A stretch of 64,000 bases of DNA from contig CAVTYY010000001.1 in NCBI GenBank assembly GCA_963739045.1, forward strand, positions 62,001 to 126,000, written 5' to 3'. The DNA is from Halobacillus_B sp963739045 (GTDB lineage Bacteria; Bacillota; Bacilli; Bacillales; Halobacillaceae). Below the pieces are notes generated by a model. The model was not told where the DNA came from, made no database searches, and saw nothing but the letters and a program-made list of their open reading frames with translations. This document shows, in pieces, positions 1-8,291 of the stretch (within the stretch, counting starts at the first letter, position 1; every line of letters begins with the position of its first letter). The translations under genes and the position numbers were made by a program.

Positions 1-350
1 CTCTGGAAGTCGATGACTTAGAACCGCGTGGATCTGCGACTCGCAGCTGGATGAATCGAAAGCGGAGAGGAGCCGTTAGATCCTCCGGGCTAAGTCAGCG
101 GCTGCAAGAGGGGCGATCTTCCCCCTCTGGAAGTCGATGACTTAGAACCGCGTGGATCTGCGACTCGCAGCTGGATGATCAAAAGTGAAGAGGAGCGGTT
201 AGGTCCCCCGGGCTAAGCCAGCGGCTGCAAGAGGAGCGATCTTTCCCCTCTGGAAGTCGATGACTTAGAACCGCGTGGATCTGCGACTCGTAGCTGGATG
301 AATCGAAAGCGGAAGCGCACTGGGAGACCCGACAGACATAAGCAAAACCA
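1..350. repeat. Tandem 123-bp hairpin repeat (copy 1)
   Basis: About 2.4 units repeat with starts near 1, 125 and 248 (period 123-124 bp). Each unit contains nested inverted arms: GGCTAAGTCA pairs with TGACTTAG, AAGAGGGG with CCCCCTCT, and AGATCC with GGATCT, so one strand can fold into a hairpin of roughly 100 nt. The array runs off the left edge and ends near 300-350 in GCGGAAGCGC, which resembles the start of the inverted repeat found at 15932-16048. The same unit recurs at 16045-16254. Short open frames inside it are not genes. Confidence 0.85.
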
Positions 351-390
351 TGACGTGGCGCCCAATATATAGTTTTCATCAAAACAAAGC

Positions 391-413
391 GCCCGTGCTT
401 ACCAAGCACGGGC
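391..413 (-). terminator. Terminator of the lytic transglycosylase gene
   Basis: Perfect 10-bp stem GCCCGTGCTT/AAGCACGGGC with a 3-nt loop, just past the minus-strand stop and followed on that strand by a T-rich stretch. Confidence 0.75.
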
Positions 414-425
414 GGATGATTCTAT

Positions 426-1040
426 TCAGCCTAAAATTTTCTTTACATATTGCTGTGTTTCCTTAAAAGGAGGAACCCCTCCATATTTATCCACGTTACC
501 CGCTCCAGCGTTATAAGCAGCTAAAGCAAGTTTTTCATCTCCATTATAACGATCAAGCATTTGTCGTAAATACTTCGTTCCGCCCATCACGTTTTGTTCA
601 GGATCCAGCGGGTCGGTAACGCCAAGACCGCGTGCAGTGTCTGGCATCAGCTGCATTAACCCTTGTGCACCTGCGTGACTGACAGCCTTAGGGTTGAAGC
701 TGGATTCTGCATTTACCACAGAGCGGATTAACTGCTCATTCACACCATATTTATTGGAAGCATCCTTTATGTAACCGTCTACGCTTTCGCTTTTGCCTCC
801 GCCAGACGTCTTAAGTTGATTAGACACATCTACAACAGGCAGCGGCTTAGTTTGAAACACAGAAAGTGATGGTGTATTTACTGCTGAAGAGGACTGCTGA
901 ACCGAGGGTGATAAAGCCGCCGCCAGAACCCCTCTAAACGCCACACTACCAATTCCTTCTGAGAGAGACCCGCTTTCCGAACCTCTCATCGCCGACATTG
1001 CCTGCATTTGGATCAAATAACCTACACTTTTAAAATCCAT
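426..1040 (-). CDS. Lytic transglycosylase, SLT domain
   Basis: A 204-residue protein whose last ~110 residues form a soluble-lytic-transglycosylase (goose-lysozyme-like) domain. The catalytic glutamate is E112 in AESSFNP, followed by GAQGLMQLMP and the typical AAYNAGAGNV and YV motifs. It should cleave the MurNAc-GlcNAc bond of peptidoglycan with formation of 1,6-anhydroMurNAc. The first ~90 residues are Ser/Gly/Pro-rich and low in complexity, and I see no clear signal peptide, so export may be atypical, as in the similar B. subtilis YjbJ/CwlQ. A GGGTGG ribosome site precedes the ATG. The gene stands alone with its own terminator. Confidence 0.88.
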   Translation of the reverse strand: MDFKSVGYLIQMQAMSAMRGSESGSLSEGIGSVAFRGVLAAALSPSVQQSSSAVNTPSLSVFQTKPLPVVDVSNQLKTSGGGKSESVDGYIKDASNKYGVNEQLIRSVVNAESSFNPKAVSHAGAQGLMQLMPDTARGLGVTDPLDPEQNVMGGTKYLRQMLDRYNGDEKLALAAYNAGAGNVDKYGGVPPFKETQQYVKKILG

Positions 1041-1220
1041 GCATCCACCCCGATTTCATATAATATCTTCATCTTACACGATTCATTCACCTTCGACAAT
1101 GTCTTCTTGCTAATTATGGAATTTGTGTAAATTGAAGTAAAAACTTGAGAAAATACTTGCTTTTACCTTTCAATCATTTGCTATTTCACCCTCTAGTTTT
1201 CCCAAAGCAGGACAGACACT

Positions 1221-1234
1221 ATGGGTGGTATAAT
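1221..1234 (+). promoter_or_regulatory. Extended -10 promoter of the structured RNA
   Basis: TGGTATAAT is a consensus extended -10 (TGnTATAAT, with TATAAT at 1229-1234). No strong -35 is visible, as is usual for extended -10 promoters. The predicted start is near 1241, which opens the structured transcript. Confidence 0.65.
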
Positions 1235-1240
1235 AGAGGT

Positions 1241-1524
1241 AACCAAATGGGAAAACTCTTATTCTTGAGCCTTCATCTGACAAGGTTTTCTTGCTGAGAA
1301 GACCTTTGTCAGAGTTTCTTTATTGAATAGATGGTTACTCAAGGATTCTGGTCAATTGTTTCAAGCTTTCTTGAAACTCTCTTTGGTGTCTTACGTCGAA
1401 TCACCCTTTCTATTCTTCCCCGTCAGGAAGGATAGACCTGTAGATTTCATGGTAGGTCTCCCTAAATGAAAGAGTCTCTGCCATACCCTCTTCTTGCTTC
1501 CTATCAAGAAGAGGGTTTTTTTTC
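1241..1524 (+). ncRNA. Candidate structured non-coding RNA, unknown family
   Basis: About 284 nt lie between a consensus extended -10 promoter and a perfect intrinsic terminator (CCCTCTTCTTG/CAAGAAGAGGG, then eight T). There is no credible reading frame. At least four hairpins are visible: 1276-1313 (TCTGACAAGG with CCTTTGTCAGA plus an extension), 1358-1377 (GTTTCAAG/CTTGAAAC), 1410-1435 (CTTCC/GGAAG with flanking CTAT/ATAG) and 1434-1459 (AGACCT/AGGTCT). The 5' end also offers two mutually exclusive or pseudoknotted pairings: GTAACC with GGTTAC (1333-1338) and CTTGAG with CTCAAG (1338-1343). It does not match the conserved cores I know for tmRNA, RNase P, SRP RNA, T-box, S-box, FMN, lysine or M-box RNAs. 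A 6S-like RNA cannot be excluded. Confidence 0.6.
1486..1524 (+). terminator. Terminator of the structured RNA
   Basis: Perfect 11-bp stem CCCTCTTCTTG/CAAGAAGAGGG with an 8-nt loop and eight T residues. Confidence 0.9.
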
Positions 1525-1571
1525 TTCCAAGTAACGATAAGAATGACAGGATAGCTGGACAAGCCCTCTCC

Positions 1572-1605
1572 CTCGATTATTTTTTTGTTTAGTTAAATAA
1601 TCGAG
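1572..1605. repeat. 11-bp inverted repeat upstream of a small membrane protein gene
   Basis: CTCGATTATTT and AAATAATCGAG are perfect arms with a 12-nt AT-rich loop, 40 bp before the next start codon. It could be an operator or a weak attenuator. No regulator is adjacent. Confidence 0.5.
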
Positions 1606-1645
1606 AATAGCCGAGCATATATTGGATGTAAAGGAGGGGGATTAA

Positions 1646-1837
1646 ATGGATAAAAGAGTATTTCTGTATCTGTCATGTGTGTTTGCTGGTTTTGCCTTTT
1701 CGCTTCTGCCTGATACTGGGACGTTTCTTAACGATTTAGATCAATTCTTTTCTGTTGTCGGCTACCTCGCCATCGCCTTCTTCTCATTAGTACTTATTTA
1801 TCTCGGTATTTTAAGTTTCTTTCGCAGGGAAGTCTGA
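1646..1837 (+). CDS. Small membrane protein, 63 residues
   Basis: An AAGGAGGGGG ribosome site lies 5 nt before the ATG, which argues for real translation. The product has two hydrophobic segments (about residues 5-22 and 36-57) joined by a short acidic loop, and ends FFRREV, so a two-pass membrane protein with basic tail is likely. I recognise no family. It follows the structured RNA and an inverted repeat, and shares a bidirectional terminator with the opposing acetyltransferase gene. Confidence 0.7.
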   Translation: MDKRVFLYLSCVFAGFAFSLLPDTGTFLNDLDQFFSVVGYLAIAFFSLVLIYLGILSFFRREV

Positions 1838-1883
1838 TCAATCTGCAAATTAAAGAAACTGGAACAAAGTGCTTTAATCAGCA

Positions 1884-1923
1884 AAAGACCTGAACCATTG
1901 TTTTTACCTTGGTTCAGGTCTTT
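1884..1923. terminator. Bidirectional terminator
   Basis: AAAGACCTGAACCA and TGGTTCAGGTCTTT form a perfect 14-bp stem between two convergent genes. Confidence 0.9.
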
Positions 1924-1989
1924 AATATTCCTCACTTATGAATGCAAGTCATCCCTTAATCCCGGATTTCGACTAATCCATTTCCTCTA

Positions 1990-2265
1990 TTACCGTTTTA
2001 CTACATCCTCATAATCGGGATTATCCGTTAGATATTGTTGAGCAAAAGAGCAAACGGGCTTTATTTTCAACCCATGCTCCCTTGCATAACTTACAGCGTA
2101 TTCAACGAGCTTAGAAGCAAGACCTTTACCCTGCAGCGCTGGATCGACTATCGTATGCGTAATTATCATTTCCTTATTTTTCTCCTCAAAAATCAACTCT
2201 GCATCAGTCTGATCTGACTCCCCTATATATAATCTCTCTTTTTCTTCGTGGATGGTATTGGTCAT
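1990..2265 (-). CDS. Short GNAT-fold acetyltransferase (COG2388/YjdJ type)
   Basis: At 91 residues this is a minimal GNAT domain. It keeps the acetyl-CoA loop region (VDPALQGKGLASKLVEYAV, a Q/RxxGxG/A-like motif) and the following strand, and lacks the larger N-terminal substrate half. Such proteins are widespread in bacteria and their substrates are mostly unknown. The coding region is followed by a strong convergent terminator, and an AAGGAGG-type site precedes the ATG. Confidence 0.82.
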   Translation of the reverse strand: MTNTIHEEKERLYIGESDQTDAELIFEEKNKEMIITHTIVDPALQGKGLASKLVEYAVSYAREHGLKIKPVCSFAQQYLTDNPDYEDVVKR

Positions 2266-2375
2266 TCTATCTCCTCCTTATGTAATATTCTCATTCACTG
2301 AAATTCTTGATTAGAAACTTCTTCTTTCTTTAAAATCAAAGGATATTGATCTGGGAAAAAGAATTACATCTAATA

Positions 2376-2413
2376 AAAACCCGGACCATTTATTTTCCAT
2401 TGGTCCGGGTTTT
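2376..2413 (-). terminator. Terminator of cstA
   Basis: AAAACCCGGACCA/TGGTCCGGGTTTT is a perfect 13-bp stem. It belongs to the CCCGAACC-stem terminator group seen repeatedly in this window. Confidence 0.85.
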
Positions 2414-2486
2414 CATTGGTCATCTTTAATTTTAGAAACCGCTCATCAGCATACTTCGTTTTCCATTTTTGTTCTTGAACTTCTTA

Positions 2487-3929
2487 TTATGCCGTCGGTT
2501 TTAAATCTTCTTCAAGAGGAATGTTTTTATCTAGTCCGCGTTTTGCAGCAATAAAGAAAGCTGCCACTATACCGATAGTTATAATCGTAGAAATAATATA
2601 GGATGCATTTAAGGACATTCCAAAGCCTATAGGTGCATTCAGAATATACGTAAAGGTGGCCATGGTCATAAAGGCAGCTGGAATCGCTGCAATCAAATAG
2701 TTTTTCTTTGCCAGGAATAAATACATCGCTCCTACCCAGAGGGCAATCATGGCCGTTGATTGATTTGCCCAGGAAAAGTAGCGCCACAGCAAAGTAAAGT
2801 CGATCTTAGTTAATCCAAAGGAAATCACAAACATAGGGATCGCTATCCACATACGATTCATTACTTTGGTTTGGGAAACTTTAAGATAATCAGCAATGAT
2901 CATACGGGCACTGCGGAAGGCCGTGTCTCCGGAAGTGATAGGCAGTACAATAACTCCGAGCACTGCTAAGGTTCCGCCTACAGCTCCAAGCATGCTAGTA
3001 GATACTTCACTTACGACAGCAGCCGGTCCGCCGTTCGCCAATACCTCATTTAATCCTCCAGATCCGCCAAATAAGCTCATGGCAGCAGCTGCCCAAATCA
3101 TCGCAATGATTCCCTCAGCAATCATCATGCCGTAAAAAATCCGGCGTCCCTGTTTCTCCTGCTGCGTAGTCCGCGAGATAATCGGCGTTTGTGTAGCATG
3201 AAACCCGGACAATGCTCCGCACGATATCGTCAGGAACAGGAGTGGAAAGATTGGGGCATTATCTGGGTGCATATTGGTAAAGGAAAGCTCTGGAATTGGT
3301 GCTCCAGTAAAGATGAGAGCAGCGCCTACCCCTATCGCACTAATCAAAAGCAACGCTCCGAATAAAGGATAGAAGCGACCAATGATTTTATCAATCGGCA
3401 GCAGTGTAGCAAGCAGATAATAAGCAAAAATTGCAAACAAAATAACCGGTAATGCCAGCCAGCTGCTAGTCATATTATGAAGCAAATCAGCAGGTGCGGT
3501 GACAAATACAGTACCTACCAGGACAAGTAATAAAATTGCAAAAGCGTTAACTACATGTTTCATCACTCTGCCTAAAAACTTACCAGCCAGTTCAGGTAAA
3601 TGTGCCCCACGATTGCGAATGGAAATCATCCCTGTTAAGTAGTCATGGACAGCTCCGCCAAAGATACATCCGATGACAATCCAAATAAAAGCAACTGGTC
3701 CATAAAGCGCCCCGAGTATCGGGCCGAAAATAGGTCCGACTCCTGCTATATTCAAGAGCTGAATGAGCGCATTCTTCTTCTCTCCCATAGGCAGATAATC
3801 CACGCCGTCACTATGAGTGTAAGCAGGTGTCTTACGTTCTGTATTGATTCCAAATATTTTCTCTACGAATTTACCATAAGTAAAATAGCCGACAACTAAA
3901 AGTACGATACTAACAAGAAAAGTAATCAA
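2487..3929 (-). CDS. cstA: CstA-family carbon starvation transporter
   Basis: A polytopic membrane protein of about 480 residues with many transmembrane segments. It carries CstA signatures: the YLPMGEKKNALIQLLNIAGVGPIFGPILGA region and GALSGFHATQTPIISRTT. CstA/BtsT proteins carry pyruvate (or peptides) into the cell. I choose a TTG start at 3929 because AAGGAGG (3938-3944) sits 8 nt upstream and the hydrophobic N-terminus then begins at once; the upstream ATGs at 3974 and 3947 have no ribosome site, and the latter overlaps this one. A cre-like site lies upstream, and the LytS/LytT pair is adjacent on the same strand, as is common for pyruvate-responsive CstA systems. Confidence 0.88.
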   Translation of the reverse strand: MITFLVSIVLLVVGYFTYGKFVEKIFGINTERKTPAYTHSDGVDYLPMGEKKNALIQLLNIAGVGPIFGPILGALYGPVAFIWIVIGCIFGGAVHDYLTGMISIRNRGAHLPELAGKFLGRVMKHVVNAFAILLLVLVGTVFVTAPADLLHNMTSSWLALPVILFAIFAYYLLATLLPIDKIIGRFYPLFGALLLISAIGVGAALIFTGAPIPELSFTNMHPDNAPIFPLLFLTISCGALSGFHATQTPIISRTTQQEKQGRRIFYGMMIAEGIIAMIWAAAAMSLFGGSGGLNEVLANGGPAAVVSEVSTSMLGAVGGTLAVLGVIVLPITSGDTAFRSARMIIADYLKVSQTKVMNRMWIAIPMFVISFGLTKIDFTLLWRYFSWANQSTAMIALWVGAMYLFLAKKNYLIAAIPAAFMTMATFTYILNAPIGFGMSLNASYIISTIITIGIVAAFFIAAKRGLDKNIPLEEDLKPTA

Positions 3930-3978
3930 TCCAGCGTCCTCCTTCATTTCTTTGAAATCGCTTACAAAGATCATAGCA

Positions 3979-3992
3979 AGAGATCGCTTTCA
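3979..3992 (-). promoter_or_regulatory. Candidate cre site (CcpA) upstream of cstA
   Basis: On the minus strand TGAAAGCGATCTCT matches the cre consensus TGNAARCGNWWNCA at 12 of 14 positions. It lies about 50 bp upstream of the TTG start, consistent with catabolite repression of a carbon-starvation transporter. Confidence 0.5.
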
Positions 3993-4128
3993 TGTGCGGA
4001 TTCTTGTCTAAGATGTTAAATAGAAGACCCAACACGCCTGTTAGGAGGATTGAAAATTGGAAATTAGAAGGAAGAACCTGCTGCTAGTCTTTTAAGAGAT
4101 ATGAAATTAACTGTTCCCCATTCCCTGA

Positions 4129-4863
4129 TTAGAGCTCCAGCTTTTTCCTTAAGCCCTTCACATAGTTCCTGCTGACCGAAAGCTTTTCATTTATTCCTCG
4201 CAGTTCTAATTGGTAAGCTCCGTTAAACCATGGCGTCAGCCCGTCAATGTATTCCAGATTTACTAGATAGCTTTTGTGAACCCGGAAAAATGAGAACGCA
4301 GCGAGACGGCTTTCCACTTCTTTCAGTGCCCATTTTGTTTCATGCGTCCGGTGTTTACCCACAATTTTCGTTACTCTTTCCTCTCGATATATATAGATGA
4401 TATCACGGGGGTCTAAATAATGAATCGTGTCCTCCCCTTCAACAGCGAGTTTTGACGGCGCTGAAACACCCGTTGAAGGGAGCTCTTCTTTAAAGAATTG
4501 CTTTTCTAAGCGGGAAATGGCTTCCTTAAGCTGTTCCTCATCAAATGGTTTTAATAAGTAATCAATCGCCTCATGGCGAAACGCCTCTACAGCAAAGTCT
4601 GGATAAGCAGTAGCGAAAACAATCTTTGGAACTTTCTTTAATTCCTGTACAGACTTCGCTACTGTCATTCCGTCCATTTTTGGCATTTCGACATCGAGAA
4701 ACAACACATCTGGCTGCTGCTGAATCGTCTGCATGACCGCTTTTTCCCCTGAATCCGCTTCTCCGACTACCTCGACGGAAGGGAATTGTTTTAACAAATA
4801 AACTAGCTCTTCCCGGCTAAATCGCTCATCATCCACTACAACGACAGTAATAGGATTACTCAA
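4129..4863 (-). CDS. lytT: LytTR-family response regulator
   Basis: A 244-residue regulator with an N-terminal receiver domain (phospho-acceptor D57 in FLDVEMPKMDG, acidic pair D11/D12, conserved K near 107 in LLKPFDEEQ) and a C-terminal LytTR DNA-binding domain (about 140-240; KVESR..FFRVHKSYLVNL). The start is TTG at 4863, preceded by GGAGGTG. It overlaps the TGA of the kinase gene as TTGA, so the two are translationally coupled. The likely target is the neighbouring cstA, by analogy with LytTR systems that sense extracellular pyruvate and switch on a transporter. This target is an inference. Confidence 0.9.
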   Translation of the reverse strand: MSNPITVVVVDDERFSREELVYLLKQFPSVEVVGEADSGEKAVMQTIQQQPDVLFLDVEMPKMDGMTVAKSVQELKKVPKIVFATAYPDFAVEAFRHEAIDYLLKPFDEEQLKEAISRLEKQFFKEELPSTGVSAPSKLAVEGEDTIHYLDPRDIIYIYREERVTKIVGKHRTHETKWALKEVESRLAAFSFFRVHKSYLVNLEYIDGLTPWFNGAYQLELRGINEKLSVSRNYVKGLRKKLEL

Positions 4864-6605
4864 GCAGGCACCTCCTCTCGAAAGTCTGGAATTACAAAAG
4901 AAATAATGGTTCCTTTTCCAAGTTCACTTTCGATCTTTAATTTGGATCGTTCTCCGTGCATGTGTTCTAATCGTTTATTAACATTATAAAGGCCTAATCC
5001 TGTGCCCTCGGCTGATTTCACTTCATTAACACCAAGACTAATTAAACGCTCAGCATCTATTCCCTGTCCATTATCAATAACCGCGATCTTCACTCCCTCT
5101 TCGCTGCTTTGAACACGAATCGTAATTTCGGCATCACCTTCCCGATCCTTAATGCCATGCTTAATACAATTTTCCACTAACGGCTGCAGAGTAAGTGGAG
5201 CGATTCTTGCATTTAGAGTGGATTCATCAATTTCATAATGAACATGAAGCTTATCTACAAACCTGGTTTCTTCTATTAATAAGTAAGCTTTCACATGTTT
5301 TAGTTCTTCTCCTAGAGAGGTCCATATTCTGGTGGTGGCCCCCAAGTTCTGTCTGAAAAATTTTGATAAAGCAATCAACAGCGCTCTTGCCCGATCAGGT
5401 TCAGAACGAATAAGTGAAACAATGACATTCAATGAATTGAATAGAAAATGTGGATTTACTTGTGCCTGCAGGGCTTTGACCTCTGCTTCACGAGCAAGTT
5501 CCTGCGCCCTTTCCGCATCGGCAATTTCCAGCTGCTGGCCTAATAACGCACTCAACCCTTGAATAAGTTCAAGTAAGACATTGGAAACTGATTTTTCTGA
5601 CCTTACGTAGAACTTCAAGGTTCCTACCACTTCCTGGCGCCGTTTTAGAGGGGCAATCACCGCGGCCCCGAGCGGACAATCCTCATGGTTGCAATTAATG
5701 TCCTCATGCCTTGCCACCACCAGATCCCCCGTGCGAATCACCTTGCGCGTCGCATGAGTCTGGATCGTTTCTCCTGCCTTATGATGGTCATCAGCCAGCC
5801 CCACGTGAGCGAGGATCATTTCTTCATTGGTTATGGAAATGGCACTTACTTCTACTTCATCATAAATAATTTGCGAAACCTTCAGTGCAGAATCGCTTGT
5901 AAGTCCCTTTCGTAAATAGGAGATCGTACGCTCTGCAAGCCTCAATGCTTTCTGGGCTTGAATCGCTCCGGCTTTTTCCTCTTCATTTAAAACATTTCGA
6001 ATAATCAGCAAAAACAAAGCGGATCCTACACCGTTGGCTACAATCATAGGAAGACCGATCTCCTGAACAAGTGCCCACGCCAGGTGGAATGGTTTTGCTC
6101 CAATTAAAATGATGCCCATTTGCACGGTTTCAGCAAATGCACCCACTAGTAGCGCGGTTTTCAGTTTTAATGGCTGATCTTTCTTATGAAAAAAGCCTGA
6201 AATTATGCCTGCAACCACAGCCGAAATCCCACAGGCAGCACCCGTAAATCCTCCCAGAGATAATCGGTGAAGTCCCGCGATCGCCCCTGCACCGATCCCA
6301 ATTCGATATCCTCCGAATAAACCAGCCGCTACAATGCCAATCACACGTGAGTTAGCAATCGCTTCAGTCTGACCAACATTCATCACCCAACTCCCAAACT
6401 CTAAAGAATTCGTGTTATAAGTGATCCCTGTATACGTGCCGATAATTCCAAACAAACCAAAAAAAGCAATAGCCATAACATGTTGGCGGCGGTTCAGTTT
6501 CTTTCGATCAATTAGTTCTCTAAAAAAGCGAAACCTTGTTATGATGAAAGCAACCGTCACGATGATTCCCAGTCGTTCCAGCATCGGTAACAGCAACTCA
6601 AACAT
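4860..6605 (-). CDS. lytS: LytS-family sensor histidine kinase
   Basis: A 581-residue membrane kinase. The N-terminal ~200 residues hold the 5TM-Lyt sensor (RVIGIVAAGLFGGYRIGIGAGAIAG with repeated hydrophobic segments). A GAF-like domain follows (about 220-360), then the His_kinase domain with QAQVNPHFLFNSLNVI containing the phospho-accepting histidine, then an HATPase domain (VENCIKHGI, DNGQGID, GTGLGLYNV). It overlaps its response regulator by 4 bp. The adjacent CstA transporter suggests a carboxylate such as pyruvate as signal. Confidence 0.92.
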   Translation of the reverse strand: MFELLLPMLERLGIIVTVAFIITRFRFFRELIDRKKLNRRQHVMAIAFFGLFGIIGTYTGITYNTNSLEFGSWVMNVGQTEAIANSRVIGIVAAGLFGGYRIGIGAGAIAGLHRLSLGGFTGAACGISAVVAGIISGFFHKKDQPLKLKTALLVGAFAETVQMGIILIGAKPFHLAWALVQEIGLPMIVANGVGSALFLLIIRNVLNEEEKAGAIQAQKALRLAERTISYLRKGLTSDSALKVSQIIYDEVEVSAISITNEEMILAHVGLADDHHKAGETIQTHATRKVIRTGDLVVARHEDINCNHEDCPLGAAVIAPLKRRQEVVGTLKFYVRSEKSVSNVLLELIQGLSALLGQQLEIADAERAQELAREAEVKALQAQVNPHFLFNSLNVIVSLIRSEPDRARALLIALSKFFRQNLGATTRIWTSLGEELKHVKAYLLIEETRFVDKLHVHYEIDESTLNARIAPLTLQPLVENCIKHGIKDREGDAEITIRVQSSEEGVKIAVIDNGQGIDAERLISLGVNEVKSAEGTGLGLYNVNKRLEHMHGERSKLKIESELGKGTIISFVIPDFREEVPA

Positions 6606-6720
6606 CTGCCTCTTCCTCTCTAAAACTATGATATTTCTATTGTAGCATGCTTAAATCTATTCCATACTGAGAGAAAAACAGGTAAATATCTGGTAAACTA
6701 TAAGAAAACGAGGTGACAAT

Positions 6721-7503
6721 ATGACAGCTAAAATTGCTATCATTCAAATGGATATTGCATTTGGAAAACCAGAAACCAATCGTAAAATTGCCGCAGAACG
6801 GATTAAGGAAGCAGCAAATAAAGGTGCTGAACTGGTTCTTCTGCCTGAACTTTGGACTACGGGGTACGATCTCGAAAATTTTACAACGATTGCTGAAGAT
6901 TTTCATGGGCCTACCCATACCCTGCTAAGCCAGCTTGCTCAACAATATAAACTGACGATAATGGGGTCGTCCGCAGAAAGAAATATGGAACAATTTTATA
7001 ATACGCTTGTCGTTTATAACCCTCAGGGAAAAAGAATTCTATCTTACCGAAAAGCTCATTTATTCCGGTTGATGAATGAAGAGAAATATTTGCTATCGGG
7101 GAAAGAGAAAGGCAGCTTTTCTTTCAAAGAGACACCAGTCGCTGGCGTGATCTGCTATGATATCCGTTTCCCTGAGTGGATTCGTACACATATGATTGAT
7201 GGATCCAGAGCATTGTTTGTCGTGGCAGAATGGCCGAAACCTCGAGTAGACCACTGGAGAAGCCTGTTGATTAGCCGTGCAATCGAAAACCAGTGTTTTG
7301 TAGTGGCATGTAACCGTGTTGGCTCAGATCCTAACAATACCTTTGGCGGCCATTCTATTGTGATAGACCCCTGGGGGAATGTCGCAGCCGAAGCTCAGGA
7401 GCAGGAAGAGATTTTAACAGCTGATGTCGATTTTTCCGCTGTTGAAACCATTCGTGAACAAATCCCTATTTTTCAAGATCGCCGTCCGGACTTATACGAA
7501 TAA
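6721..7503 (+). CDS. mtnU: Carbon-nitrogen hydrolase, MtnU-like omega-amidase
   Basis: A 260-residue nitrilase-superfamily enzyme with the full catalytic triad visible: E43 (LPELWTTGYD), K111 (YRKAHLFR) and C145 (GVICYDIRFPEW). Length and motifs fit the branch of B. subtilis MtnU (YkrU), which hydrolyses 2-oxo-acid omega-amides such as 2-oxosuccinamate or 2-oxoglutaramate left after transamination from glutamine or asparagine. The partner transaminase MtnE lies 4 kb downstream rather than adjacent. A GAGGTG site precedes the ATG. The family call is firm; the exact substrate is inferred. Confidence 0.85.
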   Translation: MTAKIAIIQMDIAFGKPETNRKIAAERIKEAANKGAELVLLPELWTTGYDLENFTTIAEDFHGPTHTLLSQLAQQYKLTIMGSSAERNMEQFYNTLVVYNPQGKRILSYRKAHLFRLMNEEKYLLSGKEKGSFSFKETPVAGVICYDIRFPEWIRTHMIDGSRALFVVAEWPKPRVDHWRSLLISRAIENQCFVVACNRVGSDPNNTFGGHSIVIDPWGNVAAEAQEQEEILTADVDFSAVETIREQIPIFQDRRPDLYE

Positions 7504-7600
7504 CCGGCACACCGTACACTTCCGCAGTCGTTGTGCAGGAGTATTATCAATTGGAGAAACTGCATAATCATAAGCCATTTCTTGAAAAGAGGGGCACTCT

Positions 7601-7822
7601 ATGAATATAGTAGTGAATATCATCGAAGCATTACTCGTGTGCATGATTTTTGGGCTGACTGCTACTGGGGTTGTATTGGTCGTGTACTGGTACCCCAAGC
7701 AGAAAAGAAGGCAGGGAATTAAGAAAAATAAACCGTTGGAATATAGCTTGATGACTATATTGAGTCTCGTTATTATTCTCCTTGGCATCTATGTTCTTAC
7801 TTTCGTTTTTAAATCCTTTTAA
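7601..7822 (+). CDS. Small two-pass membrane protein, 73 residues
   Basis: AAGAGGGG precedes the ATG at suitable distance. Two hydrophobic helices (about 2-28 and 48-70) flank a strongly basic loop (PKQKRRQGIKKNK), so the loop is probably cytoplasmic. I recognise no family. It follows the amidase gene by about 100 bp on the same strand without a clear terminator between them. Confidence 0.6.
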   Translation: MNIVVNIIEALLVCMIFGLTATGVVLVVYWYPKQKRRQGIKKNKPLEYSLMTILSLVIILLGIYVLTFVFKSF

Positions 7823-7971
7823 CATATCAAGGTTTTTTTACACGAATCGGCGCTTTTTCTTTTTGTCTTCATTTTGTCATTAAAAAAACACAATTTTAAT
7901 CTAGCCGGCAGCTGTTTTGACGTATATACTTTTCTCAAAAGGACGAAATGGAAAGGAAGAAGAGAAACATC

Positions 7972-8202
7972 ATGTTACAAAGAAAGATGGCCCTTGGTCT
8001 ATTATGTCTGCTGGTTCTTGGAGTGACACTCGCCTACTTACTTCATAAAGACGGAGGGTCGTATGCGCCCGTAAGAAAAAATGCGATTCATCACCCCATA
8101 TCGGATGACTCGCGACTGTACGCAGAGTCAGCAATCCTGTTTGTGAAAAACGAAACTGCCCCTTCTTTCATTAAATACATAAAACCCGAACCTATAGGAT
8201 AA
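7972..8202 (+). CDS. Hypothetical membrane-anchored protein
   Basis: A 76-residue product with one N-terminal hydrophobic helix (ALGLLCLLVLGVTLAYLL) and a soluble tail; it could be a signal anchor. An in-frame ATG at 7948 would add 8 residues, but the GGAAGAAG region lies between the two and favours the later start. The last codons (KPEPIG) are encoded by the left arm of the downstream terminator hairpin, which is unusual. I recognise no family. Confidence 0.5.
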   Translation: MLQRKMALGLLCLLVLGVTLAYLLHKDGGSYAPVRKNAIHHPISDDSRLYAESAILFVKNETAPSFIKYIKPEPIG

Positions 8203-8217
8203 GCGGTTCGGGTTTTA
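8181..8217. terminator. Bidirectional terminator, CCCGAACC stem
   Basis: AAAACCCGAACC/GGTTCGGGTTTT is a perfect 12-bp stem between convergent genes. The stop codon of the upstream small gene lies in its loop. Confidence 0.88.
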
Positions 8218-8291
8218 TGCTGAATAATATTCTTTTGTTCCAATCTGGTCTGCTGACCAAGAGACATTGAAAGACAGTACTTGGTTTCGAT

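Noticed and set aside
179..409. Minus-strand 76-codon open frame in the left repeat
   Set aside because: It lies within the tandem hairpin array and over the transglycosylase terminator, and has no ribosome site.
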